64,000 nt of DNA from the NCBI GenBank assembly GCA_034440575.1, contig JAOTOL010001508.1, positions 886,001 to 950,000 of the forward strand. Reading direction: 5' to 3'. Position 1 is the stretch's first letter, and the number at the start of each line of letters is the position of its first letter. Both the position numbers and the translations under genes were made by a program. The DNA is from Imbricaverruca yamaguchii (Eukaryota; Arthropoda; Thecostraca; Neoverrucidae). Below, in pieces: positions 10,480 to 22,999 of the stretch. The notes beneath the pieces were generated by a model that worked only from the letters and a program-made list of their open reading frames with translations, had not been told where the DNA came from and ran no database searches.

Positions 10480-13400
10480 ACCATTCTCCACCTACTTTCC
10501 CACCTATGTTTCTGGAATTTGTGCCAGCCTTTCCCCCTCCATATCAAGCCAGGTAAAATTTGCAACTGAGCCTGCCTATCTCTGGTGCTGACAACAGTGT
10601 CTGGTGCATTGTTGCACTATCTCCCTGTCATGTTAGTAAATGGGGAAAAGCTGTCCATGCAGCATAAACTTCAATGTCAATTTGATGTAGCTGAAAGTTG
10701 TTTAAGTGAAAACATATTTGTGATAAGCAGTGGTGGATCTATATTAGGGCAAAATGGGCAATTGCCCCCTTCCCCCACTAAACTGCCAGATTTTTCTTTA
10801 AATCAATGTTTTTGGAACTTTCGTCTGTTTTTAACATTTGCCTCCCCAAAATTTGCCCTCACTAAACAGGCCCTGTAAATCCACCACTGGTGATCATCAC
10901 ATCCAAATGCAACATAATCTGTGTATAAATTTAATTTTTTAAAGTTTAAAAATGACTCAGTTATGGAAGAGGGTGGTGTAAGGGGATTGTATGGGGGTAT
11001 CTGAACATGTTATGTTCCTTAACACCTACCTTTTGATGTTGCCCTCATCATGTTGAGTACATATATAACAAAAACATTATGGTATTCAGAAATGATTGAC
11101 TTGTTTCTACCAAAATATGAATATCTGATTACATGGTTCTACTAATTCTTTGTGCACAGAGCATGCAAAGTTCACAGGCATGATTTTTGGCTTCAAAGAG
11201 CAGTTGGCTTCAGAAAACCATAGGGAAGCGATTTACTTTTTTTGGCAATTACACCAGCATATTTCAGTCACCACTAATAGCTTGTACTGCAATTGTTACA
11301 GTCAGGTATTCCTGCACAGCAACATTTTTCTGTTCAGAATACAGCATATCACTACAAAATAATGATCTATTTTAAGGTTCCTCTTTATAAGTGGTTAGAG
11401 GATTTCAATTGAAAGGAACTGTTTGAATATGGATAGCTTGTTCATTTTTGTTTTCAGTAAACACAGTAGAATTGCTGGATTAGCCATACAAAAGCAGCAG
11501 TAGAGCTATTTGTTGCATGTTGCCTTAAGTGTTCAGAACCCCCCCCCCCCTTCTTCTTCTACACTAATTTGATGAATTTTTAACCAGCTCTCCCATGTTA
11601 TGCTTATTTCCCATGTAAATGCATGAGTTATGCTCCACCTAGTGATTCCCCCAGACAAAAGTTTATGGACAGGTGTGTAAATGATCAGGGAAGAGTAGGC
11701 CAAATTAATGGTGACATTTAACATAGGGATGGGAAAAAAAGTTGGCTTAAATTGAATTTATGCCAGACAGTGGCCTATTATTATTTAAGCTGGCTTAAAT
11801 TCACAACACTTCTAGGCCACACACTTCTAAGGCTCACAAACCATGGGTAGGGAAGAGTGAGGCAAAGCAGACCACCTAAGGTTTGACATCCTGTAGGTCT
11901 AAGATGAGATGCCATATGGAGGTATGACCAACTCTTTGATGGAACCCAAGGCCTTGTTATCCATTCTTTGAAGTGGAAATTTTATCTATATTTCATATAA
12001 CAAAACTGAAATCCTTGCTCAATGAGGGCACCTCAATTTTTATATTTTCAAAGTTGTTGGGCAAAGTGGACCATTTCAATTGCAAGCCATTTGTGTTAAA
12101 TGTAAATGTGAAGGGACATATTTTGTGACTTGTGCATGGTAGCTTGTCTTAGAAATAGGAGTTGCAAGCAATTTCAGCAAAGGAAGCTGCACTTTAGTGG
12201 CATAGTCATGTCCAGGGAGGTAGAAATTTACTATTTGATTCTCAATCTGAAATGTATCCCAAAATAACAACCTGGGACAAATGTAATATATTTCGTGGGT
12301 TGCTATGACCACCTATTGCACCCACAAAATGGAACTGGATCTGCCACTGCAAACAATGGGTTGCTTTCTAATGGGCAGTCCACTTTGCCCAAAAGTGAAG
12401 CTTGGGATCTGGGATTTATCTTGGGGTTATTTTTGTAAAGTATAACTCCTAGCTACTGCAAGCTTGTTTAGCACTCAAATTTTGATTTTAGGGAACATAG
12501 GTATTAGAGACAAAAATCGGTCTTACCTAGTTGTTAAGACTTACAAATTTCTGTGTATTGAAGAAATTGTATCAGAAAGTGGAAAAACAACATTTTTAAA
12601 TCATGACACAAGATTAAAGCTTAAGACAAGATCTGAAATAGCCAAAAGCATGCACACTCCATGGGTCTTTCCACAAGGCAAATGAAATCTGGCTTGGTAA
12701 AAGTCTATGGCAGGGGAGAGGGTGGTCTGCCATGCCCCACTTTCCCATACATCATAGTAGCCAGAATAGCAAGAAAATATGAGTGAGTTTTGTGAGGACA
12801 TACTGTGGATTGCTCTAAAAATCATTCAAATTTGCTTTAAGCTTTCCCCATTGGGGGGTTTGTTCCAGCTATCCACCATTGACAGCTCAAGAATGCTGTA
12901 GATCATTTGTTGATCATTTGTGTATAGTGAAGCATCACATGCTGACCCCCATCCCAGTGCCCATAAATTGTACCAGTCCAGGATGGTGGTCAAAATGTTT
13001 GATAAATGTTACAACATACAAAGGAAAACAATTTGTGCATCACAGTGTGGTGTTTTCAAATGTTGTATCCAAAGCTAAACCAAAATTTTAAAATTTGTCT
13101 CATATGTAATCATAAGAGGTCAAATGAGTGGCCTATGGAGGTTAAAATGTCAATGGTTACCATTTGTTTCCCACCCAAAAAGTCATGCATTTATTGACAT
13201 TGTCCTGCCCTCCCCCTGCCTCTCCTGGAAGGTGTGGGCTCCAGTTTTCATTATTTGCTCCATCTTACATCTTGCATGAATTTATTCACATTGTGCCCTA
13301 ATTGTTACAGAATGAACCAAACAAAGTTGGGATTTGGAATTGCAGAAGAAGAATAGAGGGTTGATGATGGTGATGGTGATAAGCCAGCAAAAAAGAGGAC

Positions 13401-15280
13401 AAGAAAGGTGTGCAAGTGTGGGTATGATGGGTGCACATGGGCAGGCTCTGAACAAAGCATTTATCAGCACACACAAAAAAGCAGCATGGTGATTGTGGGC
13501 CCAAGAAGACATATCCATCAGAAAGCCAGCTGGGGACAAGTGGCCAGTGGTCTAGCTGGATGAGGGGCAAAAATATGTGCCACTAATTAGCCAGAAATGA
13601 AAGTAATGATATTATATATAATCATAGGGGGAAAAGTGGCAAAATACAAAGGCTACTTATTTCCCTATCTAAATAGGCTAGGCTTCTTTCCATATATAAA
13701 TGAACGACTCCTAGTATTGATAGGGTTTGGATATATGTGGCACTGTTAGTCTTTTACAACCTAGCTACCAAGTTTAACTAGGCATAATGATTTTGGGATG
13801 GCTGTTCACAGAGGTGGATCCAGAGAGCCACCCAGGGGGACCCAGTTTGGGCTAGGTGGGCACATGCTGTGCTGGAGCCCCCAGCTGATGTCATTATAGG
13901 GGGGAGTGATGTCTGATGGGACCCTGCTGGTATGCAATGTTCCAATCATGGGGGGGGAATGTGATGTCTAGTTAGGCCACATGTATTCCATGTTTTGATC
14001 CTGGGATGGGGGAGGGAGCAGTGTGGTACATGCTGTCCGGAGATGTAAGTATTGATGTCCTTTGGGGTGAGGCAAAAGAGGGACTGGATCCCTCTTTTGC
14101 TTTTGGGGGTCATGACCCAATTTGCCCTCCTGGATCCACTCCTGGCTGATCACATAACTCCAAATTGCACAATTTTATTCTTACTGTTCCTGATTGCAAT
14201 AATCTGTGCTTCAAGCATGCCCATCTGGTGACACTGCTCACTGTGTAAGGGAGGAGGCTCCTCTGCCCACACCCTCATCAATTTTCAGTGATGGTGAGCA
14301 GACAGACCAGACAACCACAATTTCAGTGGATCTATTCAGTGCTGAATGCACATCTGCAGCAGTGCACAGATCCTCAGATATTTATCAATTGTCCAGATGT
14401 TTTCCAGTGCCTATTCACTCATCTGTTCTTTTCAAAATTTGTGGAACCCAATGCTGCTGAATATTGCAATAATGGCAGTTCTCCAGGAATTAGTTTCACC
14501 TATTTCTGATGTTTCAAGATGATGGAGACATGCATATTACAAAACAAACTTTTTACCTTAAAGTTACATTTTATTTCCCACAGTAAACAGGACACTTCAT
14601 TGCTGAAAAGTTTGTGGTGTTGCGTTTGTGAAAGTTTTTTGTTTAACTTTTATTTGTGATGTCCCTGTTGCCATGCAATATAACCCTCATAATGTGATGG
14701 CTAAATAACAAATTCCTGCAAATTATGGAAGTTTGCAACATATGTGGCACCACATACTTCTTATCTGCAATAGTCAGCTAATCGTGTTCTGTCCCTTTGG
14801 TGTGCATTTCACCCTGTGGCCCAATGGTTGGGTTTGGTTATGTAACCCAAATTGACAAAAAAAGTGTGACCCAACTTGGTGTATAAGGTGTTGATCAATT
14901 TCAGGGAAACTTATTTTGTTATGGTTCCGTGGTTGAATAATGCTGCACAATTTGTGGGTCCCAAGCTTTTTGTTTAACGTTGATATGGCCTACAACACAT
15001 AACTTAGCACAACCCATAATACCGTCAAAAAGGTGCATTTCCACCATTATTGATTGCCAATTGTGTTTGACTTCACCATAATACTTTGCGATGTAATTTT
15101 CCACACAGTAATTCACATGGTATAAAACTAAATGCTTACCCCTTAACCTCTTTATTATTCTGCAGGCGTGAAGCACTCAGGATGTCTTTCTTCACCTGGG
15201 GGAAAATGGTGCATTGCCCAGTTGAATGGCAACATGCACCAATGACAATGTTCTATATATACGTATATATCCAGGTATGT
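10480..15280. other. 4.8 kb AT-rich non-coding DNA, nothing recognised
   Basis: Only short ORFs occur, none with a domain I recognise, and no RT, transposase or tRNA signals are seen. Homopolymer runs are present: a C run near 11540 and a G run near 13951. Phrases such as GTGGATCTATATTAGGGCAAA near 10735 suggest old dispersed repeats, but I cannot name them. This could be an intron or intergenic DNA. Confidence 0.4.
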
Positions 15281-15639
15281 TATTATTATTCAGAGCCAGC
15301 TGCTGCTGGAGCTGCGGCGTTCCATCGGCGGGGGAGGTGCGCCTGTGGCGTCACCTGCTGTTGCCTCCTGCCGTTGTGGTTCTGCACTGATCGTGCGGGT
15401 ACAGGGTGTGAATCTCGCAGAACTGTTGCTGAAGTTCTCGCACAGCCGCGCCGCTTGCCTGAGCGCCGGTCAGCTGTAGCAGACGCCCTGGTACCCTGCA
15501 ACCGCGCCTCAATGTTGTTCATCTTCGCTGATGTCGCCGTTATCTCCTGCGACTCATCTGTGCTACGTGCAACAGTTTTGTTTTGCATCTCCCGCCGCTG
15601 GCGCTGCGCGCGGGCTGGGCGCGGCTCCTCCGGTGGTGG

Positions 15640-15683
15640 GCTAACTGCCCCTGGTGGCAGTTAGCCCACCAGGGGCAGTTAGC
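15640..15683. repeat. perfect 18-bp palindrome with 8-nt loop
   Basis: GCTAACTGCCCCTGGTGG (15640-15657), loop CAGTTAGC, then the exact complement at 15666-15683. Part of the loop can also pair with the left arm, giving an alternative shorter hairpin. It lies at the edge of a GC-rich stretch (15290-15640) in otherwise AT-rich DNA. Confidence 0.9.
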
Positions 15684-15702
15684 GGTTTGTTCACAAACCG
15701 CT
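15681..15702. repeat. second palindrome, 10-bp arms, 2-nt loop
   Basis: AGCGGTTTGT, loop TC, then ACAAACCGCT. It overlaps the last three bases of the preceding palindrome, so two cruciform-capable structures sit back to back. Confidence 0.9.
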
Positions 15703-16420
15703 GTCTAAACGTTCGTCGTGGTTGTGTGATACACTATCTAACCAAGCCTTTCTCTACTGGATCTGTGTACATGGGATTCACGGCAAAGGATAAATCAGCA
15801 TTTGAATATATTTGAAGGGACTTCCAAAGATATATAATTAGTGTTGCCCTTGCGCGTGCTCGGACAGAGGTGTTCTAGACTTGCAACACACTCAGTTTCT
15901 TGGAATTGGTTATGATCGTATGAATGTGTGGAAATATCGAGTGGATATTTCATGTTAGTAAAACGCACCTGGGAAATCGCTTATGTCTCACCGCAATTGT
16001 GCACAACGCACATTCTCAGGAACTGCCCACAGTTTTATGATTTTGAATATGATGCCAAATTGTTTATTTGTGGCGGCTCATTTTTCGTTTCTCACCACTT
16101 GAAAATTCATAGTTTAGCCCATAGTTTTGCTCCCAAGAAAAAAAAAACGTCTCGCGCGCTTATTGTGAGAATACACACCCTTGACCGTAACTGTTGCCAT
16201 CAGGCAAAATAAAACGCACAATAAGTTTACCACAATTGAAATCCGCATGTTAAATATTGCTGAAGCTCGACCAGTGCAAAATTTGTTTATGTGAGTTGAT
16301 TCAGCCATTGGCCAATAAACATCCAGTCCGTATTTTTATCTTTCACGTGTGGAGGGGCAAAAAGGCAACTTGTTATAACTGGGGTGGCGAGTCATGTGCA
16401 CAATATTTTGTTTAACGTGC
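15703..16420. other. non-coding, no recognised feature
   Basis: AT-rich sequence with only short, unrecognised ORFs. No repeats or RNA genes are seen. Confidence 0.4.
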
Positions 16421-16423
16421 ACA

Positions 16424-16603
16424 ACAATAAACTGGAGCCAGAATGACTGATCGTATTTAGCTGGGCACGACATTTCATATACGACAATAAACTGGAGCCA
16501 GAATGACCGAACGGGTTTAGTTGGGCACGACATTCCATATACAACAATATACTGGAGCCAGAATGTCCAAGCGGATTTAGCTGGGCACGACATTCCATAT
16601 GTT
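16424..16603. repeat. 60-bp tandem repeat, three copies
   Basis: Units beginning CAATAAACTGGAGCCAGAAT recur at 16424, 16484 and (as CAATATACTGGAGCC) 16544, an exact 60-bp period. Each unit also contains GGGCACGACATT. Copies differ by several substitutions. Open frames across it on the minus strand are a consequence of the 60-bp period. Confidence 0.85.
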
Positions 16604-16609
16604 GCTAGT

Positions 16610-17224
16610 TTTTGTTACAGTCGATAAGATGGGGCCTGGCGAAGGCTCTTTGTCATAATCAATTTAACGTGTTTTTTAACTGCTAATGTGCCCGGTATAT
16701 TGATCGGAATCAATGCATGGTTTATCTTTCGTGTGGACGAAAGATAAAGATGTTTCATGGTTGCAGGACAACCAAAGAGCAGCAACGAATTTGTATTCGA
16801 AGGCAAAGTGCCACATGCTAATATTGCTCATTTACCTCCTAGTACGCTTTTTGGGTAGGAGACCACGCACGATTGCTTCGGTTTGGTCGGCGACCAACTT
16901 GATGGTTTTTTTACCCCTGGCCATCCCCGCCCCACCACAGGTTCTGTCTTGTGAGTCAGAAAATAAAGCGGATCCACGTCCTCTCAGAAGACAAGACTGG
17001 CAAGCATGTCAAGGTGTTGAAGTGATATGTTTGTGCGCTGGTGTCGTATGCAATCGATAGGAATATGTCAATAGGCACCTGCCATTTTACGTATAATCAT
17101 GCAATCAGTACAAAAACACAAGGTCGTCAAACATGTCAAAGTGTTGAAGTGATATGGTGATGCACTGGTGTCGTGTTGTTCTATCGATAGGTATATGTAT
17201 ATGTCAATAGGCACATGTAATTGT
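16610..17224. other. non-coding, no recognised feature
   Basis: No supported gene. A short near-duplicate pair is present: TCAAGGTGTTGAAGTGATATG near 17009 and TCAAAGTGTTGAAGTGATATG near 17136, each followed by a GTGTCGT and TCGATAGG context. Confidence 0.4.
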
Positions 17225-17610
17225 GCCGGTGACCTGACCTCAGGTCACGTGACCTAACTTGACTCATCGGGGTCATCCCACGTATCACTGTAAACGTCTC
17301 GATGTGACGAACACAATTGCATTGGGTTCAGGTGCGTAGCTCATTTAGGGATACAGTTTTAGCCAGAAATAAATTCGTGACCGCAGATCCAATGACCTTG
17401 AACACCCAATGTCAATATCACCTTATGACCTGATAGCAGCGTAAGAGGAACCAACCGACAGGTTTCGTCGTCGTGAGCCACTCTGGACCATTTCGAAACC
17501 GTATGCCAAATAGATGCGAAGTTATCGACGGACAGGGGGCCCAACCAGCGTGCGTTGCGATGCCCAAAAGTAATTTTGTCAAGTCGAACCACACGTTTTT
17601 TTATTTATTC
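17225..17610 (-). repeat. dispersed repeat family R1, copy 2
   Basis: The reverse complement of 1-420 in gene-free DNA. It preserves GTCGATAACTTCGCATCTA, TTCGAAATGGTCC and GTGTTCGTCACATCGAGACG in the same order, ending at a T-rich run near 17600. It is rich in AGGTCA-type hexamers. The family is unclassified. Confidence 0.65.
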
Positions 17611-17920
17611 ATTTGAAATGGCCTGAATGAGGCTCAAATCGTCATCAGACGAAAGTTATAATTTCAGCAGCCAAAAGGTCAAGGTCACGCCGCAAATTAT
17701 AGGTCACGAGGTGACGTAACCTAATAAATTAAGACTCGAAAATCCGAGATAGCCAAGTTGTTTCTTGATTCATCCCAATTCAACCAAATAGCTAGCTTAA
17801 TAGCTTAATAGAAATAGCTCTCTTAGCCTCGGAGTTATGGGTCGTGAAAGTCAGGCCTCCTCACTGATCTTGGGAAATGTGCCAAGCTGTATCTTGGGGA
17901 ATATTTTGGGGGGATTTTTT

Positions 17921-19018
17921 TTGATTGATTGTGTTTACATGCTCAAAAATTGGTATTAATGATGTTTTGGACATTACTAATTATGCAATACAGATGTCGG
18001 ATCCGCCATTTGGCCGCAGGTCACCTATGTAGAAGCACTTTATAAGGTAATTACCTGCTCCAGTTACCGGCACCAGGCTGCCAACCCGACTGCTCCGTTG
18101 GGCGGCTCGGCACAATCGGCTTCGCAAAGAATGGAGTGAGATACATGAATAAAGTATGGAAACGCTTAGGCACACAATGACAAACAGTAGATTGCGGGAT
18201 GTGTAGGGACATATAAAGTGACATCAATCGCATGACAGTCATTTACATTTATGAGACATTCCAGTTGACCAAGTTTGGTTCCATTAGCCTGTCATGAACT
18301 TGACCTGACTTGACCTCGGCGACCTAACATTACTTTTAAATTATATAGCATAGCAATATGCATCAAACAAGTCGCTAGGGTTGTCAAGAACACTTCCCTT
18401 TTGCAAATATACGGGAAGCGCATCAGCGCCGATTCTTGTTGTCTGGCGCTGCGAATTGTTTTTACTTTAACGGCCCATGACTTGAAAACTTTTTGGCCGA
18501 TTTTCATTTTGCTTGCTTTAAACAATGCGCTGGTTATTTTTAAGCAGGTGCGCAAAAAAACTGGCGTATATCAGCCGGTACAATATGGAGTTATGTACGA
18601 AAAATCGGAGGTTTGGCGGATTTCGCCATCCCCCCACCAGGGGGCGTGTTAACCTGTCATGAACTTGACCTGACTTGACCTCGGTGACTTGACATGACTT
18701 TGATGCAATGTAGCATGACAATGTACATCAAACAAGTCGCTAGTTTTGCCAAGAACACTTCCTTTTTGCTAATATACGGTAAGCGCATCAGCGTCGATAT
18801 TTGTGGTCTGGCGCTGAAATGTTTTTGACTTTAGCGATCCATAACTCGAAAAATGTTCAGTCGATTTTAATTTTTCTTACTTTAAACAACGCGCAAGTCA
18901 TTTATTAGCAGGTACACAAACCATGGCGTATGTCAGCCGGTAAAATCTGGAGTTATCTACGAAAAATCGGAGGGGTGGGCGGATCTCACCCCCCCCACCC
19001 CTCCAGGGCGCGTGCTAA
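17921..19018 (+). mobile_element. TTAA-type MITE (family M1), 5'-truncated, two 3' units
   Basis: Homologous to 46430-47511 and 56000-56674. The 5' end is missing: homology starts near GATTGTGTTTACATGCTC at 17932. It keeps the conserved middle (ATACATGAATAAAGTATGGAAACGCTTAGGCAC) and then two tandem copies of a 365-bp 3' unit starting CCTGTCATGAACTTGACC at 18288 and 18653. Each unit ends in a terminal-repeat-like CAGGGxGCGTGTTAA (18652) or CAGGGCGCGTGCTAA (19018). Every 3' unit holds a TGACCT-N4-TGACCT pair. It has no coding capacity. Confidence 0.8.
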
Positions 19019-19090
19019 TAAATAATAATGCTTCATCGTGCCAACTTGAATGACGAAATGAGGTGGGACTTCAGCCTGTCCCTCTACAAT

Positions 19091-20937
19091 TCAGCAACCA
19101 CCCTCTTTCATCAGTCCCCGTTTGGTCTGAGCAGGGAGGCAGCGACGGTGGTTAGCCACGGGGCGGAGTAGGTATTGTTTCTGCTCTTCGTCCTTGGTCA
19201 GCGATGTGTTGAATGTGTGGATGAGAGAAACAACTCTTTCTGCCGCACCGTTAACGACATTCAAAGAACCCGCAGAGTTCTTCATCTCCAGGAACGTTGT
19301 GTTCGTTTCCCACTTTCCGAGGTCTTCCTTCAAGAAGGACGATTTTGAACCAGAACCGGACATAGATCAAGGCGACGAAAAAGGAGTGATCTGATGGCGC
19401 GCAACTCCTTGGCAGCGAGACGGAACTGGTCCCGAGAGAGGAAGATCTTCAAGACATACAATTATTCAAGACATACAATCCCTTCTGCATCCACCGCGCG
19501 TGATGCGTCGGGCCTGGGGGCCAAAATTTGGCTCGCTGATCATCCCTTCCAACCAAGAAGAGGAGGCTCAGGCTGAGAAACTCGGCATACTCTGCTCGTA
19601 CTTGTTGTTCCTTCATAGCCTGCTGAATGTAGGAAACCATGTCAATGCGCTGCTCTTCCAATCTGTGATCGCGGAACATCTCACCTGGGGCACCATCGTA
19701 CATCTCTTGGTTGACTTTGAGCCAAAACATATGGAACCTTTTGAAGAGTCCAGTTTCAGGTTTTCCCGTTGGCCTGAAGACTACCTTGAAGATACTGGAG
19801 AGGACGATCTCTAAGACATGATGACAAGCTATCCTTACTAGTTCCCTCCTTCAATCAGCGTACAAGTTCCATGGTGGAGACCCGTGTTGGATGCGGTCGT
19901 ATCGAAGACCAGGCCTTGAATATGAGGACGGAGTGACCAATCGCCAAGAGTCCCCATGCATAGCGCTGCTTGTGCCTCCCCCGTTCTCCATTCCGTCTTC
20001 AGCAAAACCAATAATTTCTCGAAATTGTCCGGGCCAGTAACGAGCACGGTCACACCGTTCCCCCATCCCCAGTGTAGTCTGGGAGAAGCTTGGCATCCCA
20101 GTGTAGGAGAAGTAGACCTTCGGGGGTGAAGCATTATCGATCTTGAGTGTTTGCTTGAAGCCGTGCCTGCCGCCTAGATCGCCGGACTGGGCTTCTGGAG
20201 AGGGTCAGATCTGAAAGATCACAGCCAAGGGCCCATGCCACGGTTCCTGCCACGAATACGGCTCCACGGTCCGGAACGTTGACTCGACCGAGGGCTGATG
20301 CGACAGCAGGGGAGGAGAAAATGTTCTTCGGTCGTTTTGGAGGAGCTGCAGACGCTGGCGAGCAACTGGGAGTAGAAGCGAAGTCTTCGTCGTCCTCGGA
20401 CTCGAGGTTGGAGGAGGACGTGGAAGACAGCTGAGCCGCCGCCACCGACGATGAAGCTGCCTCAGTCTTTGCCTTCGACCTTCTCCCCTTCTCTTGTTCT
20501 TCCCGAAGTCGCTTCCGAATCCCCCTTCCCGCTGTCACGAGGTCAGGGCCAGACATGCTGCAGGAGGTGACGCCCTCACGTTGCAGTTGGTAAAACACAC
20601 GATCCTCTTGCAGAAACAGTCATCTGCGCCAGAGCATCACTGGCTCCGATGTCGAAGAGGTCGCCGAGTGATGGTGGAAATTCATTGCCTGTGTGTCACC
20701 TCGCTTTCGGCTCTTCTTGAGGTTCTGGTATTCCCGCATCAACTTCTCCAACTTCCTCACACAGGAATCCAATCGCAGGGTCCCTGCCCTAGTCCAGATG
20801 ACACAGCAGGCTTCACAGGTCTTCCTGAAACTTTCTGGGAAATACAATTTTTGCTTCAAGTGAAATAATTTTGACATGCGAAGTACGTCACCTCGTGTTG
20901 GAAACCGTGCAGTTGGAAATCGTGAGTAGGAACTCAA
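19091..20937 (-). pseudogene. decayed transposase-like gene with DTTASNTG motif
   Basis: Fragments in successive frames on the minus strand line up in the order of one protein. FPTRGDVLR with a coiled region (DSCVRKLEKLMREYQNLKK) is at 20880-20690, an acidic/Ser-rich linker then VNVPDRGAVFVAGTVAWALG at 20300-20230, LVFDTTASNTGLHHGTCTLI at 19925-19860, LFLVGRDDQR with HHARWMQKGLYVL at 19570-19470, and LNVVNGAAERVVSLIHTFN at 19265-19190. This layout matches a large invertebrate family of multicopy genes that I believe to be transposase-derived; the DTTASNTG Asp would sit in an RNase H-like core. At least four frame breaks make it a relic. The superfamily name is uncertain. It shares its architecture with the copy at 41-43.6 kb, but is strongly diverged from it. 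Confidence 0.6.
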
Positions 20938-21169
20938 GGGGACTCCATATTAACCACTATTCTGGTCCACTTCGCATACTCCATGCTGAGGAGGCCATCT
21001 GCAAAAGAGAGAAACCAAAGATGAGATTTTGCGCGACCTTTAAATATGCATGAAATCGTCCGAAATTTGGCACACAATACAGGCACATATAGTGGAATAA
21101 AAAAAAAAACATTGTGGAGTGCACTCCCTTGAAACTTATAAAATTACCATGTATGTTTGGACCACCCTA

Positions 21170-21171
<2 letters not shown>

Positions 21172-21223
<52 letters not shown>

Positions 21224-21232
21224 TAGGGAGAG

Positions 21233-21260
<28 letters not shown>
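21172..21260. repeat. (TA)n microsatellite, two blocks
   Basis: Uninterrupted AT/TA dinucleotides at about 21172-21220 and 21233-21260, separated by CTTAGGGAGAG. Open frames here are artefacts of the repeat. Confidence 0.97.
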
Positions 21261-21264
<4 letters not shown>

Positions 21265-21549
21265 CTCCCCCTCCAAGGGGGAAAAGGCAGCCATATAGTC
21301 CCCTGTGACACTTTTGACGCTCTAGAGAGTTACCTGTGATAATGGCTGTGCGACGAGGCGCAACATTTGGCATACAATACCATACCATTTCCTTCATTTG
21401 TTTGTGTCTGATGTGAAGCTTTCAACCTTAAGTCACGTAAAGTCATTGACCCAGTACATGTCATATATGGCTGCTGCATTCATTTGGAGCCTTCGAAGCG
21501 ATTTTCTTTGGGCATCTATGTCACTTTTTTCCACCCAACGCTTTTTTTA

Positions 21550-22625
21550 GTCCCTGGCGCGATTTTCGGTCCTCTTTGAGAATTATTTGTCTTCTGTTTA
21601 TTTCGGGACTTGGGCGCAAATTTGTATTGGTCCGGTGTGAACTTACGGCGTCCAGCGGCCTATATTTGAGGCCCCGACCGGAATTTTTGGGAGCCCCAAC
21701 GAAAATAGTTGGGAGCCGGCGGAGATTTCTCGCGGCCCGCTGTATTTGTTTGGTGACCGGTGCGATTTTTGGGAGACCGGTGCGATATTTTGTTTGGGCT
21801 GCGACAAGAGTTCTCAGGGTTCTGCTGTACGTAGCTGGGACTACGGTGATTATTTTGTGCCTACAAAGCGATTCTTTGGCCCGGCGTTACTTTCGGCCTA
21901 TGTACGAATTTTTGGAGCCATGCTCGTATTTCAAGCCCTCGGTGACAATTGTTTTAGCTCCAAGAAGATTTTCGTGATCTAAGTGCAGTTTTTGGGTCAC
22001 CAATGTGATTTTTAGGCCCAGATTCTGGTCTGGTCCAGTTGTTTTTACACGAATCCCAGGCCCTGGTATGAATGTGCCTGGGATTCTGATGGAAATTCTT
22101 CGCACCCATGTCATCCTTTCAAGTCCCACTGTATTTACTGTCTACGACCGGAATTTTGTGGAGTACCGACGGAAGTTATTGGGTCCCAGCGCGATTTATT
22201 TTTTCGAGGCCTATTGTAGTCATTTCAGACCAAACCCAATTTTGTGGTACCAGCATACGAATGTCGGGCCTCGATGCGAGTTTTCGGGCCCTGTCGTATT
22301 TATTCGGTGCCCCGTCTGAATTTGCTGTGGCCCGACGTGAATTTGTGGGGCCCCGCGCAATTCTTCCGGATTACGCTTTATATATTTGTGGCCCTTGATG
22401 GAAGTTTTTGCAGCCGTACTGCGCATTTTTTTGGGGCCAAGGTACGATTTTCTTTGTTCCCAGATATGATTATCGGACCCCGGCACGAGTTTTCGGGCTC
22501 GCTGTCTTTACTTCGGGCCCTATTTGATTTTTTGGGGACTGACGGGAATTCTGGGGCCCCAGCCAGATTTTGTCGGGACCCTGGCGCAAATTTCCGAACA
22601 CCGACGCAATTTGTTTAGCCCACCA
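21550..22625 (+). repeat. cryptic, highly diverged 21-bp tandem repeat (~50 units)
   Basis: A GGNCCNNNNGCGANTTTTNGG-like unit recurs, but only loosely. Unit starts fall near 21672, 21694, 21715, 21736, 21757, 21777, 21798, 21817, 21838 and 21859, i.e. steps of 19-22 and mostly 21 bp. The GCC/GGC core, a following GCGA or ACGA and a T-rich half are kept while the remaining bases have drifted. The 21-bp period leaves long open frames on both strands, which I do not regard as genes. Confidence 0.7.
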
Positions 22626-22743
22626 CCTCCAGGATGTCCCCAATTGCTTTTGGTCCCCAGAGGGCACACAACGCTAAATTTCAGCGCACTTTGCGCGTCA
22701 ACATGGCTCGTCTGATAGGACGGATGGACGGATGGCCCTTAGG

Positions 22744-22787
22744 CCAGATAAAAGCTAAGGGACGGATGGCCCTTAGCTACTATCTGG
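22744..22787. repeat. imperfect palindrome, 18-nt arms
   Basis: CCAGATAAAAGCTAAGGG pairs with CCCTTAGCTACTATCTGG (16 of 18 positions) around an ACGGATGG loop. It follows a short GGACGGATGGACGGATGG-like tract. The rest of 22630-23000 has no recognised feature. Confidence 0.75.
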
Positions 22788-22999
22788 TCGCGTTCCTTTG
22801 TGAGGCCTCTCACGTTTTGTTTTCATGGCACCTACCTACCCTCGCGTGGACGTTTTAAGTACCAATGGCATCTTTCATACAGGCTAAAATATGCGTTTTA
22901 ATTGTCCCGGCTTGCAGTCTGACCCTCAAGATCAGTCGCTTACAGGGCTTTATCGAACTCACTACGGGGACAGGTACCCTTCACTCCTTGGAAATGCAA

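Noticed and set aside
21576..22618. Several 80-130-residue ORFs on both strands
   Set aside because: They follow from the 21-bp period, which is a multiple of three, in diverged repeat DNA; no conserved domain.
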